A DNA stretch of 64,000 nucleotides from Porphyra umbilicalis (lineage: Eukaryota > Rhodophyta > Bangiophyceae > Bangiales > Bangiaceae): NCBI GenBank assembly GCA_002049455.2, contig KV918885.1, positions 1 through 64,000 of the forward strand. Direction: 5' to 3'. Numbering within the stretch: the first letter of the stretch is position 1; every line of letters begins with the position of its first letter. A program made the position numbers and the translations under genes. The notes under the pieces were generated by a model. The model worked only from the letters and a program-made list of their open reading frames with translations. It ran no database searches and had not been told where the DNA came from. Of the stretch, positions 10,935-21,544 are shown one piece after another.

Positions 10935-11753
10935 TCAAACCAAACCACCGCCTTGGTAAAGAGAAACAACTTGATAGGAATTGGCCACGGTGAGCTCGCA
11001 CAACTTGTGTGTGTTCAGATCAAGTCTAGTTGTCCGACGGCCCGTTGGTCCCGTAGTCCGCCTCGCCACGGTCAGGCCCCCCGCTCGCCCCCCCCCCCCC
11101 AACCGGGTGCGGTACACTTCGACGCCGACCCCTCCCACGACCCCCCCCAGCGCCACGTGCGGTTTGGTGACCCGCACCCACACGGCCGCCGCCAGCGGCT
11201 GCCCCGCCAACACCTCGTCCGCCACGGCCGCGGCGAGCGACTCGACGAGCGCCGCCGCCGGGCCGCCCGTCACAATCGCCGCCACCGCCGCGTACACGGT
11301 CGCATAGTCGAGCGTCGCCCGCACGTCATCGGCGTAGGCGCCGCGGAACGGGGGCGGCGGCGCTTCCGTCGGCGCTCCCGACGCGGGGGCGGGGGGCGAC
11401 GGCGCGCCGCCCGCCGCGTCGCCGCCGCCGCCGCCGCCCCCACCACCGCCCCCCGCCACGGTCACGGCGGCGAGGCGCGCGTCCATCACCACGTCAACGA
11501 CAAAGCGTTGGCCGAGCGCCCGCTCCGCCGCCAACACCCCGTGGCGCGCCGTAAAGTGGAGGCCCGACAGGTGGATGCGCTCCCAGCCGGCGCGGCCGCC
11601 GCCGCGGGCGTCTACACGCGGGGGGGGGGCGGGCCCCCGACCACCGCGGCCGTGCCGACGGCGCGCCGCGCCGCGGGCGGTGGCGCGCCGGGGGGGGGGG
11701 GGGGGGGGGCGCCGCGCCGCCGCCGCGGCGGCGGCGGCCGCCACCCGCCGCAT
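10935..11753 (-). CDS. folB: Dihydroneopterin aldolase
   Basis: Converts 7,8-dihydroneopterin to 6-hydroxymethyl-dihydropterin and glycolaldehyde in folate synthesis. The single FolB domain runs from IHLSGLHFTARHGVLAAERA (Glu of the 'xxER.LGQ' motif) through LDYATVYAAV (active-site Tyr region), LVESLAAAVADEVL (Glu anchoring the pterin) to VWVRVTKPHV (catalytic Lys). A Gly/Ala/Pro-rich insertion of roughly 35 residues follows the first block. I chose ATG at 11753 because it gives a basic Ala/Arg leader (MRRVAAAAAAAAARR) that could be an organelle presequence; plant folate enzymes of this branch vary in location. The same frame stays open upstream to 12680, but that part has no similarity I recognise. 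It is a stand-alone enzyme, not the plant/fungal fusion with HPPK-DHPS in this frame. The tail after VEVYRTR is about 55 residues longer than usual. Confidence 0.88.
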   Translation of the reverse strand: MRRVAAAAAAAAARRPPPPPPRRATARGAARRRHGRGGRGPAPPPRVDARGGGRAGWERIHLSGLHFTARHGVLAAERALGQRFVVDVVMDARLAAVTVAGGGGGGGGGGGDAAGGAPSPPAPASGAPTEAPPPPFRGAYADDVRATLDYATVYAAVAAIVTGGPAAALVESLAAAVADEVLAGQPLAAAVWVRVTKPHVALGGVVGGVGVEVYRTRLGGGGRAGGLTVARRTTGPTGRRTTRLDLNTHKLCELTVANSYQVVSLYQGGGLV

Positions 11754-11917
11754 CGCGGGGGGGGGGGCGCAGGGGGCGCAGCAGCCTCGTCGGAATGAGT
11801 TTGGCAGCCGCGTGGAGGTCGGGCGGCGGGTGCAAAGTCCGTGGCGGGGCGGCGGCGGCGGTGGCGGCGGCAGCAGCGGCGGCGGCGGCAGCGGCGGCGG
11901 CGGTAGCGGCGGCGGCA

Positions 11918-11954
<37 letters not shown>

Positions 11955-12861
11955 GCGGTCAGGGAGGTCGGCCGGGCGACGCGCGCGGAGGGCGTGCCCA
12001 GTTTCACCCAGTTTCACCAGTTTAGTGATGTGAGGTGAAACTGAGTATTCTCTCGGTGCCGCCTGCAGAAGGCATTGCCACAGTAGCACCCCTTTATCGT
12101 CGTTTCGCCGGCAGCCACCCCCGCACCGAATCGGCCACCCCCGCACCCAATCGGCAACCCCCGCGCCAAATCGGCCGATCTCCCCACCTGCGGTCCCCCA
12201 AACGCTGCCTGTGGCCCAGCCACCGCCGTTCACCAGCCGCACAAACCGCCTCCGCGGCCCCGAAACGCTGCCTGTGGCCCACCCACCGCCGTTTACTGGC
12301 CGCCCATCCCAAACCGCCACCTTGTTCTCCAAGTCGTTCCGCGCGCCACAATCGGGACCTCGCCCCAACCCCCGACCCAAATTCGCCCATATATTGGAAA
12401 CGCCGGGCCAGGGCCGGGGCCAAGTGCTGGCCCGTCGCCAGATCGTTTCTCCAAGCACGCAAGTCAAGCAGCCGCAACAGCACTGGCTGCGCGGAACAGC
12501 CGTGCTGCACGACCAGCGCGGGACAGGTTCCCATCGGCGCTTGCCCGCCCTTTTTGGCATGCAAATCAGCACAACCCTTGGCCCACCCCCCCGAGTGTCG
12601 GGTGCGCGGGGCACCCCCGCGCAGTGCCGCTGCTCTGTCGTTGCCCCGACGACTGGGTGTGCGTGGGGAGAAAGGACCACCAGTACACAGGCATCGTCGG
12701 GCGACCTGCTTCACCCTTCTGCACTGTAACGACCAACGTCCCCGCTCGCACCGAGAGCTACCTCTTCCACCCCCGTGCACCCCCTTCTACGCCGAATCCT
12801 TCGCCCCGACGCCACCTACCCGCTCCGCTTGGACGAGGTGCTGCTCGATCTGTCGGGTACC
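11754..12861. promoter_or_regulatory. Divergent intergenic region with short tandem repeats
   Basis: It separates folB (-) from the helicase (+), so it should hold both promoters. A ~21-25-base unit (acccccgcaccgaatcggcc and variants) repeats three to four times at about 12115-12175. A second motif, aacgctgcctgtggccca, occurs twice (about 12202 and 12271). A run of GGC codons (11850-11955) and the doubled gtttcaccagtttagtg/cagtttcaccc motif near 12000-12025 also lie here. No known promoter element is recognised. Confidence 0.5.
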
Positions 12862-14922
12862 ATGGAGGATCGTCCCACCTTGTTTCTTTCCACTAGATCC
12901 CCCACCAACTCCCCCACTGGGCATGTGTTTGTTTTGAACGGACCAGCCCCAACATCTTCCGAGCACTTGCGTGCCTATCTTCTTCTCCCTAGGCCGCTCC
13001 ATCTGCGCATCTTCTTCCATGAGGCGGATGCACGTCTGTGGGTCGACGTTGGACGCCCGCACGCGGACAGCCCCCCTCCCCTCTCCCCGAGGCCCCTCCG
13101 AGACGGTGTCCTGCACGCGTTTGTGCCCGGCAAGCCGATGCTCGTGGACCTGTTCGACGTGGAGAGCACGGCTGCGTTCTTCCGCGAGCTCGGCAAGTCT
13201 GCATGTGCGGACGGAGTGCGTGTCATTGGGGTGCCGCGCGACGTCCGCACCCTCGACGTCGGCGGCATCACTCCTCCCCGCACCAATGCCAAGCGGCGGA
13301 GATTGACGTGTACGAGTGGTGCCGCTACCGCCCCCGGCCCTGCAGGCTTCACATCCAATAGCACAACGCCAGGACAGGGGCATCTTGCTGCTCCTGTGCG
13401 GCGTGGGCGGTCGGTGGCTGCGATGGTGGCAGAGCAAACCCCCGCCAGCGTTAAGGCGTGGACTGGAGCGGCTGGGGGTTCCTCAAGTCCTTTTCCGACA
13501 CGTCGACGGCACGTCCGCGCCGGTGATGCAACCTCCGCAGCGCGGCGTCGTGTCGCCTGGTCGTACAAAGGTGCTGGTGGTTCGTGCGACAACATTGAGG
13601 CGCTTCCCGTGGCGTTTCTCCCTCCTTTGCGGCTTCCAACGACGCTAGGTGGCGCCGCGCTCAAGGTTTGCCGCCTGATCGCGTCAGGCACCAGTGTCTT
13701 CTTAACCGGCCCTCCGGGGTGCGGCAAGACCTACTTGGTGAACGAGGCAGTCAAGGCCCTGCGGGCGGCGGGGGCTGCTGTGAGCGTATGTGGCACCTCG
13801 GGCGTAGCTGCAGCGCTTGTGAGCGGCATTACCGTGCACTCCTGGGCTGGATACATCAATGGGGATGCTGACGTGGTCTCCCCCTTGGACGTGGTGTTGA
13901 AGAAGGTCATCCCCTTTGCGGCGAAGAAGCGCATCTGCTCATCAATGGTGCTTGTCATTGACGAGGTGGGAACCCTGCCGGCAGCCTTCGTCACACGGTT
14001 GGACATGGTACTCCGTGGTGTGCGGAAGCAGCCGAACAAGCCCTTTGGTGGGATGGTGCTTCTCTTCTCCGGTGACTTTCTACAACTGGCTCCCCCCCAT
14101 GGAAACTTTGCCTTCCTGTGCGACTCCTGGAGGTGCATGTTTGGGCAGCGTGCCGTTGTCCTCGACACCCATTGGCGCCACATCAAGGACGGACGGCTTC
14201 TCGACATGCTCCTGCGCATGCGCGTCGGCAACCACACGGACAAGGACATGGAGCTGTTGGCGACTCGGCGGTCCGAGCACCCACCGCCATCCGCGGTGTG
14301 GCTTTTCTGCCACACGCTCAAGGCCAAGGCCAAGAATGAAGACGAGCTCGAGCGGCTTCCGGGGAGGGAGGTCACTTACAACGCCCAAGACGAGCTCAAG
14401 GTGAGTTACATCACGATGGACGAGGCTGGCACCCTCCTCGACGGTTTGAGGTTACCAAGGGTGCTCTCGTTGCGGCTGGGTGCCTTTGTCTTTGTCCCGA
14501 CCAATTGCCTTTCGAGACATGGTGTCCCGTGTGGCTCTCGTGGTGTGGTGCTCTGCTTTTTTTGGGTGGGCTGCGTACGGTACCCAACTGTGCGCTTCGA
14601 GCTGCCGACAGGAGGGTTCTTGACAGTGGATGTTGTGCCTGTGACGGGGCGTGTGGTCGCCCTTGATGGTTTGAGTACGGCAGCAACGCGCACCCAGGTG
14701 CCACTGGTGCTTGGGTGGGCGATGACCGTCCATGGGGCACAGGGCTGGACGTTGTTAGAGGCGGCCGTTGACTTGAGTCGTGCGTGGGCCGCTGGCCAAG
14801 CACTGTCGGGTCTGTCTCGCACACCAACGCTGAGCGGTCTGCACTTGGTTGGATTCGACGAGGACAAGATCGTTGTTGACGGCTTGGCGGTGTCCTTTCA
14901 TGAGTCGCTCGTTCCCTATTAA
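12862..14922 (+). CDS. PIF1-like DNA helicase
   Basis: Superfamily 1B ATP-dependent DNA helicase. Counting from ATG at 12862 (686 residues): Walker A GPPGCGKT at about 283-290, motif Ia GTSGVAAALVSGITVHSW (the TGxAA..ixGxTiHs block of PIF1), Walker B VLVIDEVG with D367-E368, motif III GDFLQLAPP at 404, and the motif V/VI block MTVHGAQGWTL around 623 (TiHk-sQG in PIF1). The N-terminal 280 residues are variable and I do not recognise a domain in them. The frame is open back to 12775 without an ATG, so an upstream exon is possible. It converges on the tyrosine recombinase gene at 15380-17778 with 457 bases between the stops. PIF1 copies often travel with mobile DNA, and I infer a shared element with the recombinase rather than the housekeeping PIF1. 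Confidence 0.9.
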   Translation: MEDRPTLFLSTRSPTNSPTGHVFVLNGPAPTSSEHLRAYLLLPRPLHLRIFFHEADARLWVDVGRPHADSPPPLSPRPLRDGVLHAFVPGKPMLVDLFDVESTAAFFRELGKSACADGVRVIGVPRDVRTLDVGGITPPRTNAKRRRLTCTSGAATAPGPAGFTSNSTTPGQGHLAAPVRRGRSVAAMVAEQTPASVKAWTGAAGGSSSPFPTRRRHVRAGDATSAARRRVAWSYKGAGGSCDNIEALPVAFLPPLRLPTTLGGAALKVCRLIASGTSVFLTGPPGCGKTYLVNEAVKALRAAGAAVSVCGTSGVAAALVSGITVHSWAGYINGDADVVSPLDVVLKKVIPFAAKKRICSSMVLVIDEVGTLPAAFVTRLDMVLRGVRKQPNKPFGGMVLLFSGDFLQLAPPHGNFAFLCDSWRCMFGQRAVVLDTHWRHIKDGRLLDMLLRMRVGNHTDKDMELLATRRSEHPPPSAVWLFCHTLKAKAKNEDELERLPGREVTYNAQDELKVSYITMDEAGTLLDGLRLPRVLSLRLGAFVFVPTNCLSRHGVPCGSRGVVLCFFWVGCVRYPTVRFELPTGGFLTVDVVPVTGRVVALDGLSTAATRTQVPLVLGWAMTVHGAQGWTLLEAAVDLSRAWAAGQALSGLSRTPTLSGLHLVGFDEDKIVVDGLAVSFHESLVPY

Positions 14923-15379
14923 ACCAACACGAACTACGTGCCTTCTCCTTCTGTTCGTACAATGCCAACTTGCCTTCGTACAACATCCACTGGGTTGCGT
15001 TTTTTCCACTTTGCACTTCCTCTTGCTTTGTTTGGCAAGCAAGACTTACTCTGGAGTCGCTCTCCCATTCGTCTCAACTGCATCGGAAAATGCAATCCAT
15101 CAAACGAAATCACTTTCTTTAAATCAATGGAAGAATCACCACGAAATCATCGATTGCATGGATTTTCGTTTGCAATCACCACCGGCACCACGATGGAATC
15201 CGATGAGATGGGCTCTCGACAGCGTCTACTATGCCAACAAGCAGAGCAATCGCTACGATTCTACCAATGGAGCTCGCCGGCAAGGGGTACCCAGCTCGCG
15301 TCCTGTGCAGTCACAGGTACGAATGGCCATTGAACAAGTGGCCTTTTATCGAGATAAGAGTAGGGGACGACTAGAGACA
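14923..15379. other. Gap between convergent helicase and recombinase genes
   Basis: Lower GC than the surroundings and no gene. The segment 15090-15190 is rich in short inverted words around gcaatccat/atggattg (gcaatccatcaaacgaaatca against gattgcatggattttcgtttgca). It is probably the two 3' untranslated regions. Confidence 0.55.
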
Positions 15380-17778
15380 TCAACTCTCATCATCAGACGA
15401 CACTGCCTCCTCCGTCTTCCCATTACGCAGCGTGAGGATGCACTCGCATACAATGCTACATAACACCTTGACGTTCTCGGCCTCAAATGCTACAACCGAC
15501 GAGTGAACCATCTGGCCATCCTCCACTGCCCCTTGTACGCACAGGCGCCGCACCACGCCGACCGCCCATTCGCTGTAGCATGACATGAGCTGGGCGACGA
15601 CCTGTGTGACCTCGTCTTGCGTGAAAGACCGGAGCGTCGAGCGCAGAGTGCCCCTGGAGTTCATTTGCGTGATGTAGCAAAAGAAGGAGTTTGAGTTCGG
15701 CTGCCACCCGCCGAGCCGCATCACCTGCTCGTACCTGCCGGTTCGGTTGAGCAGCGCCTGCGCCCCGCCGCGCCGAAATCCGTACGTGCGGCACGCCCGC
15801 TGCCCATGCACGAGCTCCTCTCCGATGCGCGCCAAGTCCGCTGCAAAGCGCGCGTTCACCTCCGTCTCCGACTTCATCTTGAAGAAGGTCACGGTGCCAG
15901 CCACGTTACGGACAGACAGGCTGGGAAAAAGCGGCTGCTCCGTGAGCGCCCCCATGTCCGTCCCGACACCTGGGGCCGAGCACGCGAAGAGGAGGAGTGC
16001 CTGCATCAGCTGCGGGATGTTCATGTGCTCGCTGGGGCAATGCACGTACGCCGTGGTGGTATCGCCCTCCATCTCCGCAGCGCTCGGTGCGGCGAAGTAG
16101 CTGAAGAGGCACACTGACATCACGTCACTCGTGTCCGTGCCGGTCTTGGTAATTCTGAGCTTCACCTTGACGAAGCGCTGATGCCGATGCCTACGGGGGG
16201 GGGGTGCGGGGTTGTTCCAAAGGGCGGCCAACAGGCAGGTGGTACCAACGATTAAGAGGAGCTCGATGCAGTTAGCAAACCATCCAGTCGCTTCGGTGAT
16301 ACAATGACAAGAAAAAGAAAGCGATGCGTGCATGGGGGCCAGGTGGGACAGACAAAGTCAACAAGGAAGAACGAGCACGAAACACACCGATTGAAGAACG
16401 CTTGGTTGTCTGCCACGTTCATGTCAGGCCACGAAATGTCCTTGAACTTCATGTGCATGAGCGTGACCGGCCGAGCCACCGTGATGAAAGCAAAGACGTA
16501 AAACACGTACACGAGAAAGTCCGCCAGGGCGTTGGAGGGCGGCGTGAAGAAGTGGGTGTCGCCTTCGTCGCTGGACGACAGTTCATTTGCCTGGGATGAT
16601 GGGGCCGCCGCATCCCCCGACGGCTGCACATGCTCAACTTCGGCAGTGCTCCGCAAGTTGGCGCCTCTCATCGCGGCCGACACCATCGCCGAGAGAGCCT
16701 CTCCGAGTGAGAGGCGGGCGCCCGACGCGTCCGTCGCGGGTTGGTGGGATAGAACCAGCTCTCCAAAGAAGCGGTCCATCATTACTTCGGTGACGGGGGC
16801 GGAGCTGAGCTGCGTCTCTCCGTCGTGCCGCGCCGTCTTGTTGGTTGCCCCGCGGAAGTCGCGGATATCCGCTGTAGCCATCGGGTTGCCGGTGTAGGTC
16901 CCAGGGTCCGCGCGTTGCTTCTCCTCCTCACGCTGCTCCGCCACGCCCTTCGGCTGCCATGGTGAGCTGCGCTCGCAGCAGTCGGGAACGACCGGGGCGA
17001 CGCCGCGCACACCGTCAATCTTGGCCTCGGAAAACAGAAACGTGAGCCCCGAAGAGTAGTCCTTGACGGACGTCGCGCTCAAGCGCCGACCACCCCCCGC
17101 CACGGCGTAGCCACGGCGACGGCACTCCAAGAACGTGGTGATGACCACCTTGGTCCGCGGCGCCAAGCACCGAAAGAACTTACGAACCCCGCGATCGATT
17201 GTCGCGTCATTGGGACGCGGCTTGGAGGGGTCGATGCAGACCACCCGCCCGACGAAGTTAGCAAACGCCAACGCGGTCCTGATACGGCTCGACCACGTCT
17301 TCATCGTGGCATTGGTGCCGCGCGTGGCGCCCCTCCTCGCCCCCACGCTCTCCTTGCCTCGGGAGTTCTGGGACTTGCGCAAGCGGGAGGTTGAAGGCTG
17401 CGGCCAGGAACTCGTGACGTCCATCATGAACTGGCTGACGAAAGGGTCGTCCATGTCCTTGAGCTCGTCCGCAGGGCGCGCATCGACAAAGTTGAATGCT
17501 GGTTCAACCCCGCCGCCCGCGAGGCTTGTCTGATCAGCGCCTGTCGCCCCATTGACGGGGCGACCATGCCGAGGAGCGGGCGGTGCGTCGCCAGTCGCGT
17601 CGCGCTCGGCCCGCATATCCGCCGCCTCCTCCTCGTCTTGACATTGCTCAAGAACAAAACGCCGCATCGCCGCCGACTGCGGCAGGCCAATTGGGTGCGG
17701 CGTCCGAGCAGGCGGCTCCGGGCTGGCAGACAGGCGCCCTGCCGTCTCAATGCCGAGCACGTGCATCGCGCCCTCCAT
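15380..17778 (-). CDS. Tyrosine recombinase of a eukaryotic mobile element (Crypton-like)
   Basis: Site-specific recombinase of the tyrosine recombinase/integrase fold. Two exons: 17778-16388 and 16190-15380, with a 197-nt intron (donor GTGTGT, acceptor ccccgtag, phase 2); spliced length 733 residues from ATG 17778. Catalytic positions: Arg about 436 (ITVARPVTLMHMKFKDI), Lys about 479 (VKLRITKTG), Arg about 603 within RTYGFRRGGAQ (Tyr replaces the usual His of HxxR), Trp about 626 (RLGGW) and nucleophile Tyr 636 (SFFCYI). The whole set is present. The region around residues 130-330 (SSRIRTALAFANFVGRVV, LSATSVKDYSSGLTFLF) fits the SAM-like core-binding domain. No reverse transcriptase is nearby, so it is not DIRS-like; a Crypton-type element is the closest known class. 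It faces the PIF1-like helicase. The frame is open upstream to 17967 without a better start. Confidence 0.87.
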
Positions 17779-20050
17779 GCACGCCACGGTGGTGGTGCTG
17801 GTACGGGCGACGCGGGCGGGCAGGAAACCAAAAAGGTGGAGGGGCGCCCGTCGAGGCAGCCGCTCAAAAAGAGCACACTGTGAGGAGGGGTGTGGGCGTG
17901 TAAAGATAGAAGAATAGCATGCCCAGGAAGTCAGGAGGGAGTGGTGCGGGCAATCAGCAACGAGCAATAGACGTCAGTATCGTATGCGGACGGAAACACT
18001 ACAAAGATACGTGCGGTTGTGGTCGGTCCGTGCTTCGCATAGGTATCGAGAATCACTGGGAATAGCTTTGTACGTGATCGTTGTACATGTCAGCCGGTGC
18101 GCGGTGGGGTGCCACGTCCACAAAGGGTCAGCACAATGCCGCATGAAACGTACCCGAGCTGGTGCAGTGGCCCTGCGCGATGTAGAGGCAACTGCGTGCC
18201 AAGTGCGTTGTAGGTAGGTGCGCAAACTCTACGCGACCGCGACGGCGGTGGTGTGAGGGCTGCACTGCAGCAGACGCCGGGGGATGTTGGAAAGGCAAGT
18301 GAGGGGGAGCACATGAAGCGCGACCAAGACAATGAAAAAAAGGCCACAAAGTCAGAAGCAAGCACGGGTGGAAAGCGAAATCCACAAGCTCCAAGCGTGC
18401 GGTAGGGGCAGGTCCAAAAGATGCACGCGGAGAGGAAAGCTCCAGAGAGCACATGCGTTGAGGCAGATGCCCGCTGTAGTAGCAGATGCTGACTGCGGGT
18501 CAGCGAAAACCCAACGTAAACACACCTGGGCAGCTGGCGAGGTACTCAAACAGGTCGTTGACGACGGCGTGATCGCGAAACGGTGGCGGTGATGGTGAGC
18601 TCAGTCGAGCGGGGGGTAGGAGGAGACAAAAAGAGTGGAGGAGCAAGAGCGGCATGCGTGGCCCCGCAGCAATACAAAGAGAGTGCGCAGCGACCGGGGA
18701 GGGAGAGCGCGCGACGGCGCCCGTACCCGCAGCACACAAGCGCGCGCACAGGCACTGTGACAGACAGCGAAGGCTGGTGTCCGGCCCGGTGCATGCAATG
18801 GCACGACGTGCGCGCACCCAACCACAGTGGCCGTCGGGCGTGGGCGGGGCTGGTGGCGCGGACGTGAGATACCGCCCACCATTGCAGAAGCGCCGCCGGA
18901 ACGACACAGTAGAGAGGTACTCCGCTGGACCACCATCGCGGTGTCACGCAACCGCCGCCAGGATGAAAAACGCTTCACGCGGTTGCTGGCGCCGGCTCGC
19001 TGCAGGCCTTGTCGCCGTTCGATCTGCCGAGAATGGGGCCCCCGGCTCGATTGTCCCACTTGAGTGGCCCGTGCCTTCACAGCAGCTCACGTCCGCACGT
19101 TTTACGCAGGATCGAGGACTTTGATTTTGTACTTGTGACCTCGTCGCAGATCAACTTTCCTATAGTTGGGATCAAGTGGTGTTGTCGAGCACAGTAGCCC
19201 CCGTATCTCCATAGCTTGATGCGTGATCAACAGGTTTGCAGCCTGGTGCAGCCTGCAATTGCAGCCATGTTGGCGCTCCGATGGCCACTACGAGGGGTAA
19301 GCCGCGGCAGTTCTCCGCCGTCCCTTCGGAGTGGCACTGCGAAGAGGTGGAAAACATCCGTCATCTCTGTGCCGCCGATCTTTGAACCGCTGGGCGGTGC
19401 AACTTCCGTCAGGACTGTCCACTCTGTAGAATCAGGCTGATATCCGCATACCATCGCACGGCCGCAGTCCAGCGGTCTTGGGATGCAAGTGCCCCAGCGC
19501 GGACGGCTTTTTTCAGTTGGTGCGACAGTGTACCGGGCTGTTTCACTCGCTAGTCCTGCTCAGACGTGCTCAACAGTGGGGCGCGCGCGCGGGCGGTGGC
19601 GGCGTGCGGGCTTGTGAGAGAGCCTTTGGGGTACGACCAGTACTACTCTGTGTGACACGGCAACTGTTCGGTCCGGGACGTATCTCATACAATGTGGCAC
19701 GATGAGGCCGTACGTAGGGCTGTGCCAGTTGATCGGCTCTGATGCGGGGACGGACATTATCCAGGTTTCATCTGCAAAAGAGTTTCAGAAGCCGAGTGTA
19801 ACCGACCTACACACGCAGACACTCTGCTCTCGATCAGTCGGCATGCACACCGTCAGAACATTGTGAGGAAGCATTCAGCCTCAACGTGTGAAACACAGTG
19901 TCCGTGCCAGCCCTTCCTCTTCTAGCCATGGCAGGACCCTTCTGCGCAAGTTTGCTCGTGCCTCATGTGCATAAGCTCTGCCACTGATGTTCGTTTTCCA
20001 GGGGGGGGGGGCTATGAGCAGAGAGTTGTCCATGGACTTTTCATGCAAGT
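17779..20050. other. No recognisable gene
   Basis: About 2.3 kb with only short, overlapping frames on both strands and no family motif. It probably includes the 5' region of the recombinase gene and the promoter of the gene at 20051. A G10 run lies at 20002-20011. Confidence 0.5.
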
Positions 20051-21544
20051 ATGGCGGCTTCCAAGTCCCCTTATGATATCTTGGTAGCACGTCATTCTTG
20101 CGCAGACCCGATTGCGTTGGGCCATATCTCAGGTCCCGTCTGGGTGTCTCGGCCAGCGTTGGTTTCGTGTGCCCGCACCCCCTCCTCACTTGCAGGCGCT
20201 GTGCTCGTACGCGGGCTTTTCGTTCCCTTCCGAGCCGTGCTGATCTTCTACACACTGGGCTGCATGGACAGCGATTCTCATTCCACTACGAGTACCTCAC
20301 CATGTCTCCTCATCACCCCTGCTCCATCCTTCTTCTCTGGTCGTCATCAGCGGTGGTTCGTTGCGCCCAGGGGGATAGCCATGCCGGTCCCCGACGCTCC
20401 TTTGACCCCAACAGCCCCAACCCCCCCCGACCAGATGGCACCGGCACCCCCGACGTCGCGCGCACCGGCACACCCCGCTCACGCGCCTGAGCTGCCAAAC
20501 CTTCCCTTCCCGTCGACAACGCCCTCCCCTCCGCCTGTGTGGCCAGTCTCCCTGCCTCCCACTCACGCTGCGGCTGCTGCCCCTCCGCTGCGTGCGGCGG
20601 CCGCTCCACCCCCGGCTGTTGAGCTCCCTGCAGCACTCGCTGTCGCCTTGCCGCGCGCATCTTCTGCTGTTGTCCTGCCCCCGACGGCGGCTGACGTGCC
20701 GCTCGTGCCGACGGCTGCTCCTCTTCCCCCGCCTACAGTCGGCATGTTTCCACCGGGGCTGCATGGCGTGGAGCAACTTATCCGGGCGTTGCCAGCGGGG
20801 TGCCGTTCATTTCTTTCTGTACCCAGTTTCGCTTGCGTTCTTCGTGCGGTCGCGGCGGGGTTCCCGGTTGACGGTCAGCTCGCACCCGTCCGTGCAGTGC
20901 CCAAGGATTGCCACGCCGCCGATGTCCTTGCTGCGGGCTTCCCGATGGTACCTTTGGAGGCGGTACCCCAAGCTCTGGCGGTAGCTGCCGTTGCTGAGGC
21001 GCTGGCCGTGGCGCTTCCAGCCAATGAGGGGGTGAGCCCTTTGTGGTTGGAGGCGATGGCGCAAGTCGGAATGGCCCATCCGCTGTCGCCCGCCGTGCCG
21101 TGGATGGTTGCCTATGTCTGTCGGCCGGACGACGGCGGGCCGGTTGCGCGCGCCAAGGCGGCTCGGTGTCCGTACTGGACCAGCGATGCTTCTCGTGTGA
21201 CAGTGTACTACTCCGCGGAGCGTCTGGCCAACTTGGGTGCCACCATTTTGCGTGAGATGCCCGACCCCGGCCGCGTCTTCCAGCATCGGGAAGCCGCGCT
21301 GCGTTCTCGACTTTCTCACGGTTGCTTCTCAGCTGTTGGGTTATCTGCCATGTATGGCAAGGAGCTCTTTGCTCCCGATGGTTGTATTCGAGACCATCAG
21401 CGCCCTCTTTGGCTCAGCTTCCTATTGATGGTGTCGCTTCGCCACTTTGCTCAAACCGTTGCATTGCGCGCGGCCCCGTGTGAGCAGCACGACGAGGCGA
21501 TGGGTGCCGACTTAGTCATGGTCACACACCAGCTGTTTCGATAG
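20051..21544 (+). CDS. Unrecognised protein, Pro/Ala-rich N-terminus
   Basis: A 497-codon open frame with ATG at 20051; later ATGs at 20264 (MDSDSHSTTSTSPC) and 20381 are alternative starts. Residues about 115-235 are Pro/Ala/Thr-rich and probably disordered. The C-terminal half (about 20750-21544) looks globular: FPPGLHGVEQLIRALPAG, VPWMVAYVCRPDDGG, WTSDASRVTVYYSAERLAN, and a helical end RDHQRPLWLSFLLMVSL. I recognise no family. It converges with the SAP-motif gene at 22336-24681; the arrangement matches the two element-borne pairs upstream, so a mobile-element role is plausible but unproven. Confidence 0.55.
   Translation: MAASKSPYDILVARHSCADPIALGHISGPVWVSRPALVSCARTPSSLAGAVLVRGLFVPFRAVLIFYTLGCMDSDSHSTTSTSPCLLITPAPSFFSGRHQRWFVAPRGIAMPVPDAPLTPTAPTPPDQMAPAPPTSRAPAHPAHAPELPNLPFPSTTPSPPPVWPVSLPPTHAAAAAPPLRAAAAPPPAVELPAALAVALPRASSAVVLPPTAADVPLVPTAAPLPPPTVGMFPPGLHGVEQLIRALPAGCRSFLSVPSFACVLRAVAAGFPVDGQLAPVRAVPKDCHAADVLAAGFPMVPLEAVPQALAVAAVAEALAVALPANEGVSPLWLEAMAQVGMAHPLSPAVPWMVAYVCRPDDGGPVARAKAARCPYWTSDASRVTVYYSAERLANLGATILREMPDPGRVFQHREAALRSRLSHGCFSAVGLSAMYGKELFAPDGCIRDHQRPLWLSFLLMVSLRHFAQTVALRAAPCEQHDEAMGADLVMVTHQLFR

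Noticed and set aside
10935..12680. Full 581-codon minus frame as a long FolB protein
   Set aside because: The part upstream of 11753 has no recognisable similarity and runs through GGC repeats; ATG 11753 gives a plausible leader.
12862..14922. Helicase as part of a Helitron
   Set aside because: No Rep (HUH) domain with paired Tyr and no Helitron-type 3' hairpin with CTRR end was found nearby.
15380..17778. DIRS-type retrotransposon
   Set aside because: There is no reverse transcriptase or RNase H sequence on either side of the recombinase.
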